Positions 17,863 through 26,618 of a stretch of 64,000 bases of DNA are shown here, piece after piece; within the stretch, counting starts at the first letter, position 1; each line of letters starts with the position of its first letter. Both the position numbers and the translations under genes were made by a program. This DNA comes from VRUE01 sp963706605. GTDB lineage: Bacteria > Actinomycetota > Thermoleophilia > Solirubrobacterales > 70-9. Under the pieces are notes generated by a model that had not been told where the DNA came from, did no database searches, and saw only the letters and a program-made list of their open reading frames with translations. Location: contig OY970165.1 in the NCBI GenBank assembly GCA_963706605.1, forward strand, positions 930,001 through 994,000, written 5' to 3'.

Positions 17863-18825
17863 ATGGGCGACCAAACGACCCCTCTGGAGCCGATTCTCGG
17901 CGACGGAGGTGCAATCGAGTACGGCGCTTCCTACTACCGGAACTACTGGGGGGGCGGCGGCCCCTACGAGCGAAATGAGCGCTGGCTGAGCTTCTTCGGC
18001 GAGGTCGCGGACGGCATCGTGCGCGACCTTCACCCGACCTCGGTGTTGGATGCCGGATGCGCGATGGGCTTCCTGGTCGAGGCGCTTCGCGAGCGCGGAG
18101 TCGAGGCATGGGGGATCGACGTCTCCGAGTACGCGATTTCCCAGGCTCACGAGTCGGTGGCCGAGGACTGTGCCGTCGCCACGCTGACCGAGCCGCTGGC
18201 GCGGCGCTACGACCTGATCACCTGCATCGAGGTGATCGAGCACATCCCGCCCGCCGAAACCGGCAAGGTGATCGCCAATCTCTGTGCGGCCACCGATCGC
18301 ATCCTGCTCTCCACCACGCCCCATGACTACGGAGAGCCCAGCCACCTGAACGTCCAGCCCCCGGAGGTCTGGGCCGGGCTATTTGCGGAGGAGGGCTTCC
18401 TGCGCGACGTCGAGCGCGACGCGTCGTACCTCTCGCCCTGGGCGGCGCTCTTCACGCGGGTCGAGGAGCCCCTCGCCGAGACGGTGCGGCGCTACGACCG
18501 CTCCTGGTGGCGCTTGCACCGCGAGGTTGCCGAGGTGCGAGGCTCGCTTCTGGAGACGCGGGACAAGCTTGCCAAGCTCGAAAAGGACGAAGGGCCGCCA
18601 GAGCTGCAAGACGAGCTCAACCGCCGCAACGAGGAGGTGCTCAGACTTCGCGACCTGCTGATCGGCAAGGACGCTGAACTCGGCCTTGCGAGGGGCCGCG
18701 TCGCCGAGCTTGAGGACCAGCACCAACGCATCGCGAACGTGGCCGCGCGGCTGCAGTCCCGAATTCCGAAGATCGTGCGGATTGCCGGCACCGGCCTGCG
18801 CAAGCTCTTTGGCCGACGGGGCTAG
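17863..18825 (+). CDS. SAM-dependent methyltransferase with C-terminal coiled coil
   Basis: A 320-residue protein starting at MGDQTTPLEP. Residues ~45-190 are a class I methyltransferase: VLDAGCAMGFLVEAL is motif I, GIDVSEYAISQA is motif II, and ITCIEVIEHIPPAE is motif IV. Residues ~215-295 are charged heptads (LLETRDKLAKLEKD, VLRLRDLLIGKD) that predict a coiled coil, as seen in chain-length or scaffold methyltransferases of glycan loci. It is one base ahead of the next glycosyltransferase gene, so an operon is likely. Divergent from the preceding membrane protein. Confidence 0.84.
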   Translation: MGDQTTPLEPILGDGGAIEYGASYYRNYWGGGGPYERNERWLSFFGEVADGIVRDLHPTSVLDAGCAMGFLVEALRERGVEAWGIDVSEYAISQAHESVAEDCAVATLTEPLARRYDLITCIEVIEHIPPAETGKVIANLCAATDRILLSTTPHDYGEPSHLNVQPPEVWAGLFAEEGFLRDVERDASYLSPWAALFTRVEEPLAETVRRYDRSWWRLHREVAEVRGSLLETRDKLAKLEKDEGPPELQDELNRRNEEVLRLRDLLIGKDAELGLARGRVAELEDQHQRIANVAARLQSRIPKIVRIAGTGLRKLFGRRG

Positions 18826-18826
18826 C

Positions 18827-20482
18827 GTGGCGACGCCGCGGTTCTCGATCCTCACCCCGGTGTACGAGACGCCCCCCAGGGTGCTCTCGGAGATGCTGAA
18901 GTCGGTACGAGCGCAGAGCTTTGCCGACTGGGAGCTCTGCCTGGTCGACGACTGTTCCAACGAGCCGCACGTCATGGAGCTGCTCGAGAGGGCCCAGCGC
19001 GAAGACGGTCGTATCCGGGTTCAGCGTCGCGAGTCCAACGGCGGCATCGTCGCCGCCTCCAACGACGCCCTGGCGATGGCCCGAGGGGAGTTCCTGGCTC
19101 TGCTCGACCACGACGACAAGCTGCATCCCGACGCTCTGGCGCTGGTCCACGAGGCGATCGAGGCAACGCCCGAGGCGGACTACGTCTACACCGACGAGGA
19201 CAAGATCGACCTCGCCGGCCACCATTCCGGACCGTTCTTCAAGCCGGACTGGTCCCCCGAGCGGATGCGCACCCAGATGTACACCTGTCATCTCAGCGTC
19301 CTGCGCCGGGTGCTGGTCGAGGAGGTGGGGGGGTTCGATCCTGAGTTCGAGGGATCCCAGGATTGGGACCTGGTGCTGAAGGTGACCGAGCGCGCCCGCG
19401 CCGTCCTCCACGTGCCCAGGGTCCTTTACCACTGGCGGATGCTGGAGACCTCGGCCGCCGGCGGCGGCGAAGCGGCGAAACCGTGGGCCTTCGAGGCAGG
19501 CAAGCAGGCGGTCCAGGCCCACTGCGAGCGGACCGGCGTCGAAGCGCGGGTGGAGCGCGACGAGGCCGACGCGGGCGTCTACCACCTGGAGCCGGCCCTG
19601 AAGAGCAGCCCTCTGGTCAGCATCATCATCCCCACCGGGGGCCAGATCCGCGAGGTCCGGTACGAGCCGGTCCTGCTCGTCAGCCACTGCGTTCGCAGCA
19701 TCGTCGAGAAGTCGACCTACGACGCCTACGAGATAGTCGTCGTCGTCGACAGCTCAACCGATCACGCCGTCGTGGACGAGCTGCGGGGGATCGCGGGGGA
19801 TCGCCTGCGCGTCGTCCCCCACGAGGGCCCGTTCAACTTCTCAGCCAAGATCAACAGCGGCGCCGTGCGCAGCGAGGGCGAGCACCTGCTGCTGCTCAAC
19901 GACGACATCGAGGTCGCGACTCCCGACTGGATCGAGCGAATGGTGATGTACTCGAGCATCCCCGAGGTCGGCGCCGTCGGCGGCCGGCTGCTCTGGGAAG
20001 ACGGACGGCTCCAGCACGTGGTCGTGCGGTTCGAGAGCGGCTTGCCGGGCCACCTCTACCGGGGCTTCTCCGGCGAGTTCAAGGGATACGCGAACAGCGT
20101 CAGGGTCGCCCAGAACAGCCTTGCCGTGACCGGCGCCTGCCTGATGACGAGGCGGAGCCTCTTCGAGGAGATCGGGGGCCTGACGAGAACCTTTCCCGTC
20201 AACTACAACGACATCGACTACTGCCTGAAGCTGCGGGCGTCAGGTCGGCGGGTGGTCTATGACCCCGACCTCGTCATGTACCACTTCGAGTCGTCGAGCC
20301 GCTCCACCGACGTCGAGGACTGGGAGAAGGAACTGCTCAAGGACCGGTGGCTTCACATGACGGCTCGCGACCCCTACTCGAACCCCAACATGAGATTTGG
20401 CGCACCGCGGGTGGCCTCACCCTTCATGTGGGCGCTGCGGCGCCGGCCACGGCTGCGGCGGCCACGCCGGACCGCCGCATAA
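18827..20482 (+). CDS. Two-domain family 2 glycosyltransferase
   Basis: The GTG at 18827 gives a 551-residue protein with two GT-A modules in tandem. Module 1 (~1-240) has ILTPVYETP, LVDDCSNEP and LLDHDDKLHPDAL. Module 2 (~255-540) has SIIIPTGGQIREV, VVVDSSTDH, LLNDDIEV and NYNDIDYCLKLRASG. Such fused enzymes in O-antigen and rhamnan loci usually form two different linkages, one per module. The upstream open frame overlaps the methyltransferase and is not used. The next membrane gene starts 11 bases later. Confidence 0.88.
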   Translation: MATPRFSILTPVYETPPRVLSEMLKSVRAQSFADWELCLVDDCSNEPHVMELLERAQREDGRIRVQRRESNGGIVAASNDALAMARGEFLALLDHDDKLHPDALALVHEAIEATPEADYVYTDEDKIDLAGHHSGPFFKPDWSPERMRTQMYTCHLSVLRRVLVEEVGGFDPEFEGSQDWDLVLKVTERARAVLHVPRVLYHWRMLETSAAGGGEAAKPWAFEAGKQAVQAHCERTGVEARVERDEADAGVYHLEPALKSSPLVSIIIPTGGQIREVRYEPVLLVSHCVRSIVEKSTYDAYEIVVVVDSSTDHAVVDELRGIAGDRLRVVPHEGPFNFSAKINSGAVRSEGEHLLLLNDDIEVATPDWIERMVMYSSIPEVGAVGGRLLWEDGRLQHVVVRFESGLPGHLYRGFSGEFKGYANSVRVAQNSLAVTGACLMTRRSLFEEIGGLTRTFPVNYNDIDYCLKLRASGRRVVYDPDLVMYHFESSSRSTDVEDWEKELLKDRWLHMTARDPYSNPNMRFGAPRVASPFMWALRRRPRLRRPRRTAA

Positions 20483-20493
20483 GGTCCCGCACC

Positions 20494-22065
20494 ATGCGTC
20501 GTCGTCTGGCAGCCGTGCCGCGCCCGATCCTTGCCGGGCTGCTCGTCTTTGTCATGGCATTCGGCTTCTACGCCGCCACCACCCAGCAGCTGACGGGGTA
20601 TGAACCGGAGACCGGCGCGATCGCCGAGGGACTGGTCCTGGATGGGCATTTCTGGGACGTCGACAACCCTGTAACTCCATCTCTCAAAGCGGACACCCCA
20701 GGGGAAGACGGGCACTTCTACGCCCGCGCCGGGCTGCTGCAACCGCTGCTGGAGACGCCCTTCTACGCGGCGGGTAGATTCGTCGATGACAACTTCGGCT
20801 GGCACGACTCGCTGCCCTACGAGCTCGTCTTCCTCTGGTTCTACAACCCCTTCGTCGCCGCCCTGGCGGCGGTCGCCCTCTTCGCCCTGGTCTTCCTCAC
20901 CCGCCGCTCACTCGGATGGGCATCGGCGATAGCGGCGCTGTTCGTCTTTGCCAGCATCGCCTGGCCCTATTCGAAGATCGGCATGGAGACGACCTTCATG
21001 TTCACTCTTCTCACCGCCTTCGCCCTTGCCGCGTGGGCGAGGCGAAATCCGTCGCTGCTGTCCTACGGGCTGACCGGCTTCGCCGCGGGCGCGACGGCCG
21101 CCACGAAGCCCTATGCGGTGATCACCATCCTGCCGCTCGCAATCCTCCTCTGGCCGGCGCTCGCCGCGATGACGTCTCGCGAGAAGCTCAAACACGGACT
21201 CGCCGCCTGCCTGCCGGTACTGGCCTGGGGAATCGCGATGGCGTTGTACAACTGGTCGCGGTTCGGCTCGATCACCAACTTCGGCTATCACGAATCGTCG
21301 CTGACCCTGGCGATGCCGTTCAACACCCTGGGGCTGCTCTTCAGTCCCGGCAAAGGGCTCATCCTCTACAGCCCGCTGGTGATCCTTGGGGCCCTCGGCA
21401 TACCGAGGCTGTGGCGCAGCGATCGGCATTTCGCGATGACCCTGCTGGCCTCATTTGCCACTCTGCTCTTCATCTCCGGCGCCTCCAAATACTGGGGCGA
21501 CGAGGTGTGGGGGCCCCGGTACATCGTCCCCGCCGCCTGGGTCTTCCTGGTTCCGATCGCGTGGTGGGTGGACAGCAGGACCCGCCGGCGGGTCCTCGCC
21601 GGGTTCGCCGCGCTGGCAATCCTTGTCCAGCTGGTGGGGGTATCCGCGCAGTACGCTCGTTACATCACCATCGCCCAGCGCCTCAGCGGCGTCACGCTCT
21701 ACGGCGACCGCGAAGGCATCAGGGTTAGACAGATCCCCTATGGCGATGATCCGACGAGGTGGATACCCGAGCTTTCCGCACTGCTCCTGCAGACTGAGAG
21801 CCTGATTTCCTCCCAGGTCATCTCCAGGTTAGGCGGCGAAGGCCTGGAGGTCACCTACAACCCATTCGAGGGACCCAAGAACACCGTCAACCTCTCGGAT
21901 CCGAGCCTCCGCCCAGAACTCGACTACTGGTGGAACGAACCGTTCAGCACGGTCGGCGCCAGGGTCTCTGCCTTTCTGATGCTCCTGATCGGAGCTGCCG
22001 GCGGCCTCGCTCTTTGGTTGGTCTCAACGGGAAGAAGACTTGGCCGAGCCCGCCTGACGACCTAG
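20494..22065 (+). CDS. Polytopic membrane protein, probable GT-C glycosyltransferase
   Basis: A 523-residue protein beginning MRRRLAAVPRPILAG, with about eleven membrane spans and a C-terminal span at ~490-510. An early periplasmic loop has GYEPETGAIAEGLVLDG and EDGHFYARAGLLQPLLETP, placing acidic residues where GT-C enzymes put their catalytic aspartate or glutamate. Spans contain KPYAVITILPLAILLW and PGKGLILYSPLVIL. It directly follows the two-domain glycosyltransferase. A sugar-transfer role is likely by fold and context only. Confidence 0.8.
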   Translation: MRRRLAAVPRPILAGLLVFVMAFGFYAATTQQLTGYEPETGAIAEGLVLDGHFWDVDNPVTPSLKADTPGEDGHFYARAGLLQPLLETPFYAAGRFVDDNFGWHDSLPYELVFLWFYNPFVAALAAVALFALVFLTRRSLGWASAIAALFVFASIAWPYSKIGMETTFMFTLLTAFALAAWARRNPSLLSYGLTGFAAGATAATKPYAVITILPLAILLWPALAAMTSREKLKHGLAACLPVLAWGIAMALYNWSRFGSITNFGYHESSLTLAMPFNTLGLLFSPGKGLILYSPLVILGALGIPRLWRSDRHFAMTLLASFATLLFISGASKYWGDEVWGPRYIVPAAWVFLVPIAWWVDSRTRRRVLAGFAALAILVQLVGVSAQYARYITIAQRLSGVTLYGDREGIRVRQIPYGDDPTRWIPELSALLLQTESLISSQVISRLGGEGLEVTYNPFEGPKNTVNLSDPSLRPELDYWWNEPFSTVGARVSAFLMLLIGAAGGLALWLVSTGRRLGRARLTT

Positions 22066-22070
22066 ATCGT

Positions 22071-23661
22071 CTAGTCCTCTTCGCAGTGCGCGGCGATCCG
22101 CTGCGCGTTGGCCATCACGGTGAGGGTTATCGTCGTCGGGGGAACGGTCGGGAAGACGCTCGCGTCGACGAGGTGCACGCGCCGCAGCCCGGCCGGCCTG
22201 CCGAGCAGGTCCGCCTCCAGTCCGCTTGGCTTGCCGCTCATCGGAAAGCTGCCGCCGGTGTGGGCGCCACGACCCGGATCCCAGACCTGTAGCAGCGGTC
22301 GCAGTGGCACAGCCCGCAGCTGCGCTGCGGAGCCTCGCAGGCGCGTGAGAACGGCCTCAACCCTGTGGCGCACCTCGATCGGTGAACCGAGCGCCTCGAC
22401 CCGCAGCGGAGCCTGCGGCCCGTTGCCTTCGAGCTTGGCCCTGATCGACCGGGACCGGTCGGAGTGGAGATAGCCCTGGCAGAAGAGGAGCCTCGAGAGG
22501 AATGGTCGAGCCAGCCGCTCGACCAACCGCGGCTGCAGACGCAGGGTGGCGGCCGCCTCACGGAGGATCAGGTCGCTGTAGCCGTAGACCTGCAGATGGG
22601 CTGACCGAGTGGAGTCGGACCGGTCGTTCAACTCGATAAATGCCTGCGCCAGCGTGTTGCCCTGGCCCGCCACGCTAACGGCCGATCCACGCGCGCGCAG
22701 CAAGGGGAACGTGTAGTACCTGCGAGTCTCGCAGCTCGACCGACTCCCCCGACGCATCGAGGGAGTGCAGGAGGAGGCGGGCGGTCGGCAAAACTCCTGC
22801 GGCGACGAAGACCCGGTCGGCGTCGAGCTGCTCGGTGCTCCCATTCATGCGCGCGATGAGGCGCACACCGGTGGAGGTCTCCTCGATTCGCTCGACATAG
22901 GCATCGGGGAGGTAGGCGACCGGCCACCTCGACCGCAGCGATGCCAGCGCCTGCCCGGCGGACCAGATCGAACCGAGCGGGCAACCGTGCAGGCAGAGTC
23001 CCGTGTATCGACACCCGCGACCCTCCGCGTTGTCCATCGTGCGGACGGCCAAGCGAGCGCGGCCCGCGTTGACTCCCGCCCCCCTTAGACGCGACCCTGC
23101 ACGCTGGAGATCGGCCAGGAACGCAGCGATCTGAGCGGTCGGCTCCAGATCCGCGAACTCCTCTGAATAGAGCGGAAATTCGGGCGCGAGGTCGTCACTC
23201 CTGGCGGCCAACGGGACGAACCGGAGAACGGAGCGGTAAAAGGGGTCGAGCGAGTCGAGGCCCAGGGGCCAGCCCGCAAGATCCGCTTCCCGGTAAGGAA
23301 GCATCGAGGCGCCCCAGACCGTGCTGAGGCCTCCCCGAGCCAACGAGGGGACCAGGCCGACTTCGCTGCCCGCAAGGGGCGCGCTCGGATCTGCGGTGGC
23401 ATAGGGGTGCAGCGAGCCGAGTACGGGTTTGAGCGGCAGCTCGTCACGGCCCACCTTGAACTCCGCGCGCAGCTCCTCAACCAACTCCGGGTCCCACTCG
23501 GTGGGCGGCTCGTTTTCCAGCGCGGCGTACCTGTGCGCCACGGAGTCATCGGGCACACGGCCGGCATCGACGATCGTCACCTCATGACCTCGCTCGGCCA
23601 GCGCCCGCGCGCAGGCCACTCCGGCGGGGCCGGAGCCGACCACGATCACCCTGCTGCTCAT
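22071..23661 (-). pseudogene. GMC-family oxidoreductase, split by one frameshift
   Basis: The N-terminal frame (23661 down to about 22719) has the FAD-binding VVGSGPAGVACARAL, a GGLSTVWGASMLPY segment and a CRYTGLCLHGCPLGSIW cysteine cluster. The remaining C-terminal half continues in another frame from about 22718 to 22071, with YYTFPLLRARG, PMSGKPSGLEADLLG, and HLVDASVFPTVPPTTITLT, the GMC C-terminal domain with its catalytic region. Removing one G from CAGGTACTAC (plus-strand C at 22719-22720) restores a single ~530-residue GMC reading frame. This is either a sequencing error, a recent mutation or recoding. It overlaps the next dehydratase by four bases. It may oxidise a sugar of the glycan (inference). 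Confidence 0.82.
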
Positions 23662-24554
23662 CCGGCGGATCCGGAGCCAGGACCCAGGACAGACGGTTCA
23701 AAGGGCCGGAACTCGACGCTCTGAGGGCTGGCGGCCGAGGAGAAGGGGTCCGGGTCGAGCGTCCCGATGCTGAGCGCGCTGTCGGCACGCATCGGCGGAG
23801 GGACGCGGACCAGCTCCAAGCCCCGCAGGGCGAGGTAGACCGCTCGCCAGGGAACCCGGACGAAGGCGGGCCGCCTGCCTTGTGCCTCGGAAATCGCAGC
23901 AAGCACCTCGCGCAGGGTGTGGGGGTCGCGCGCGGCGGCAACGATTGGCCGCTCTCCCTCCTCCCTGCCCTCGGCGGCGCGCAGCAGCAGCTCGCAGACG
24001 TCGTCCTCGTGGGCGAGATACAGGGGGCGCTTCTCCCCGACGAGCACCGGGACGACGGGCAGCGCGCCCACCAGCCGCTTCAGCATGCCAACCATGCCCC
24101 CGGGCTCGGGGCCGTACAGCAGCCCCGGGCGCACGACCGTGCCGCCTCGCTCAAATGCCATCGCCTCCGTCTCCAGCTTCGCCCTCCCGTACATCGAACG
24201 CGGCCGGCCCGAGGCGCTGACCGTGGAGACGTGGACCAGCCGTGGAACCTCCGCAGCGGCAGCCGCGTCGAAGAGGCGCTGAGAGCCGCGGACGTTCACC
24301 TCCTCGATCTCGGCCCAGCTGCGTCTTTGCAAGTCCCAGGCGCAATGGACGACCGCGTCCAGCCCCTCGAGGTGGCTTGGCGGAAGCGTCTCACCGAGGT
24401 GAAACGGGACGTGCTCCACACCCGGCAGCCCCGACGGTCGGCGTCCTACGGTGGTTACGCGCCAGCCGTCTGCGAGAAGACGCGCGGCCAATTGCCGCCC
24501 GAGATACCCGCTCCCGCCGGTGATCGCCGCACTTGGTTCGTTGGCTCGTTCCAT
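23658..24554 (-). CDS. NAD-dependent epimerase/dehydratase
   Basis: A 298-residue SDR. ITGGSGYLGRQLAARLL is the nucleotide-binding loop (~11-27), VSTVSASGRPRSMYGRAKLETE carries the Ser and Tyr-X3-Lys (MYGRAK) catalytic set, and VVRPGLLYGPEPGGM follows. Its 3' end overlaps the start of the oxidoreductase gene (ATGA), so the two probably form a pair acting on one sugar or lipid-linked sugar. Divergent from the polyprenyl sugar synthase at 24623. Confidence 0.85.
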   Translation of the reverse strand: MERANEPSAAITGGSGYLGRQLAARLLADGWRVTTVGRRPSGLPGVEHVPFHLGETLPPSHLEGLDAVVHCAWDLQRRSWAEIEEVNVRGSQRLFDAAAAAEVPRLVHVSTVSASGRPRSMYGRAKLETEAMAFERGGTVVRPGLLYGPEPGGMVGMLKRLVGALPVVPVLVGEKRPLYLAHEDDVCELLLRAAEGREEGERPIVAAARDPHTLREVLAAISEAQGRRPAFVRVPWRAVYLALRGLELVRVPPPMRADSALSIGTLDPDPFSSAASPQSVEFRPFEPSVLGPGSGSAG

Positions 24555-24622
24555 CCAGGGGACGCTGCTAGCTTATGCCGCTCGACGGAGGCCGCCGGCG
24601 GGTATGGCTTGTCTTGAACTCA

Positions 24623-25849
24623 ATGTCTCAAGCGCGATCAGCAACACACCCGGCGAAACCGGCGCCCACTACCGAAAGCTCGGCAGAGGGGTGCGAGGTT
24701 TCGATCGTGATGCCCTGTCTGAACGAGGCCGAGTCTATCGAGCAGTGCCTGCACTGGGCACAGGCCGGCCTGGCGGAGGCAGGAGTCGACGGCGAGATCA
24801 TCATCGCTGACAACGGCAGCACCGACGGGTCCCAGGAGATCGCGCGCAGATTCGGTGCGCGCGTCGTGGACGTCGACAGGAAGGGCTATGGAGCCGCCCT
24901 CTCCGGCGGCTTCTCCGCCGCACGAGGGCGTTTCGTGGTGATGGGCGATGCCGACGGAAGCTACGACTTCGCCAAGATCGCCCCGTTCATAGACCGCCTG
25001 CGGGCCGGAGACGACCTGGTGATGGGAAACCGGTTTGCCGGTGGGGTCAGGTCCGGCGCTATGCCGCCCCTCAACCGCTACCTCGGCAATCCCGTTCTCA
25101 GCTTCATCGGCCGCCTCTTCTTCCACAGCGACATCGGCGACTTTCACTGCGGCCTGCGTGCATTTCGCCGCGATGCGATCCAGAGCCTGGACCTGCGAAG
25201 CGACGGGATGGAGTTCGCCAGCGAGATGGTCGTCAAGGCGACCCTGAACGAATTGAAGATCTCCGAAGTCCCGACCACCCTCTCGCCCGACTTGCGCTCG
25301 CGGAAGCCGCACCTGCGGCCATGGCGGGACGGCTGGAGGCATCTGCGCTTCCTCCTCCTCTTCAGCCCACGTTGGTTGTTCCTCTATCCCGGCATCGCGA
25401 TGATGCTGCTCGGCGTAGGCGCCACCGTGGCACTCCTGCCGGGTCAGCTGAAGATCCTGGGGGCTCAGTTCGACGTCCACACCCTCGTCTACGCCAGCGC
25501 CCTGACCGTGATCGGATACCAGGCGATCCTGTTCGCGATATTCGCCCGGGTATTCGCAATGACGCAGGGCTTCCTCCCGTTCAAGTCGTGGATAGAGGAC
25601 CTGGTCGATCGCTGGACGCTGGAGGCCGGCCTGCTGGCCGGCGCGGCGCTGGTCCTCGGTGGGCTCGTGCTGACTGTCATCGCGCTGGCGATCTGGGGGG
25701 GCAGCGGATTCGACCAGCTCGACTACAGGGAGACCCTACGAATCGTGGTTCCGGCCAGCACGATGCTGGTGCTCGGAGTGCAGACGATCCTCGCCAGCTT
25801 CTTCCTCTCCATCCTCGGAATCGAGCATTCCCGCACTCAGCCGGGTTGA
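24623..25849 (+). CDS. Polyprenyl-phosphate glycosyltransferase with membrane domain (DPM/DPG synthase-like)
   Basis: A 408-residue protein starting at MSQARSATHPA; an ATG at 24575 in the same frame is possible. The family 2 catalytic domain (~30-250) has SIVMPCLNEAESIEQCL, IADNGSTDGSQEIA, VMGDADGSYDF and GNRFAGGVRSGAMP, a pattern of dolichol/polyprenyl-phosphate glucose or mannose synthases. Four hydrophobic spans follow (~260-400). Such enzymes make lipid-phosphate sugar donors for GT-C transferases, of which this locus has several candidates. Confidence 0.88.
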   Translation: MSQARSATHPAKPAPTTESSAEGCEVSIVMPCLNEAESIEQCLHWAQAGLAEAGVDGEIIIADNGSTDGSQEIARRFGARVVDVDRKGYGAALSGGFSAARGRFVVMGDADGSYDFAKIAPFIDRLRAGDDLVMGNRFAGGVRSGAMPPLNRYLGNPVLSFIGRLFFHSDIGDFHCGLRAFRRDAIQSLDLRSDGMEFASEMVVKATLNELKISEVPTTLSPDLRSRKPHLRPWRDGWRHLRFLLLFSPRWLFLYPGIAMMLLGVGATVALLPGQLKILGAQFDVHTLVYASALTVIGYQAILFAIFARVFAMTQGFLPFKSWIEDLVDRWTLEAGLLAGAALVLGGLVLTVIALAIWGGSGFDQLDYRETLRIVVPASTMLVLGVQTILASFFLSILGIEHSRTQPG

Positions 25850-25853
25850 GCAG

Positions 25854-26618
25854 ATGAAGCTCTCGGTCGTCATCCCGGCCTACAACGAGGAGGAGACCGT
25901 CAGCGAGACGGTCAATGGCCTGATCTCGGCCCTCTCCCGCGAAGAGATCGACCACGAGGTGATCGTCGTCGACGACTCCAGCACCGATGGCACCGCCGCC
26001 GTGGTCGCGGAGATCGCCAAGGAGCATCCGCGGGTTCGCTGCCTGCCTTCTCCCTACAGCAACGGCTTCGGCTTCGCCGTGCGGGCGGGGTTGGAGGCGT
26101 TCGAGGGCGACGCGGTGGCGATCGTGATGGCGGACGGCTCCGACGACCCCGAGGACCTCCTCGCCTACCACCGCCTGCTCGAGGCCGGGTACGAGTGCGC
26201 GTTCGGATCGCGCTTCATGGCCGGCGCGGCCGTGGTCGACTATCCGCGCTCGAAGCTGATCATCAACCGGATCGTCAACTGGGGCATCCGCGTTCTCTTC
26301 CGCCACGGCTACAACGACACCACCAACGCCTTCAAGGCGTACCGGCGTGAGGTGATCGAGAACCTGCAGCCCTTCCTCTCACACCACTTCAATCTCACGG
26401 TCGAGCTGCCGCTGAAGGCCGTCGTGCGCGGCTACAGCTACGGCATCGTCCCGATCTCCTGGACCAACCGCAAAGCCGGGACGTCGAAGCTCTCCCTGAA
26501 CGAGATGGGCAGCCGCTACCTGTTCATCGTCCTCTACGTCTTCCTCGAGCGCCATCTCAGCCATGGCGACTACCGCCGCACCGAGCGGGAGCTGCCAGGA
26601 GTCAGTTCGCAGGACTGA
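25854..26618 (+). CDS. Family 2 glycosyltransferase (polyprenol monophosphomannose synthase-like)
   Basis: A 254-residue enzyme without membrane spans, starting with MKLSVVIPAYNEEETVSE. It has VVDDSSTDGTAAV, VMADGSDDPEDLLAY (metal-binding DGSDDP), GSRFMAGAAVVDYPRSK and the C-terminal SWTNRKAGTSKLSLNEMG, which is typical of DPM1-like synthases. Four bases after the previous lipid-sugar synthase, so probably in one operon. Its 3' end overlaps the convergent membrane protein by 17 bases. Confidence 0.88.
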   Translation: MKLSVVIPAYNEEETVSETVNGLISALSREEIDHEVIVVDDSSTDGTAAVVAEIAKEHPRVRCLPSPYSNGFGFAVRAGLEAFEGDAVAIVMADGSDDPEDLLAYHRLLEAGYECAFGSRFMAGAAVVDYPRSKLIINRIVNWGIRVLFRHGYNDTTNAFKAYRREVIENLQPFLSHHFNLTVELPLKAVVRGYSYGIVPISWTNRKAGTSKLSLNEMGSRYLFIVLYVFLERHLSHGDYRRTERELPGVSSQD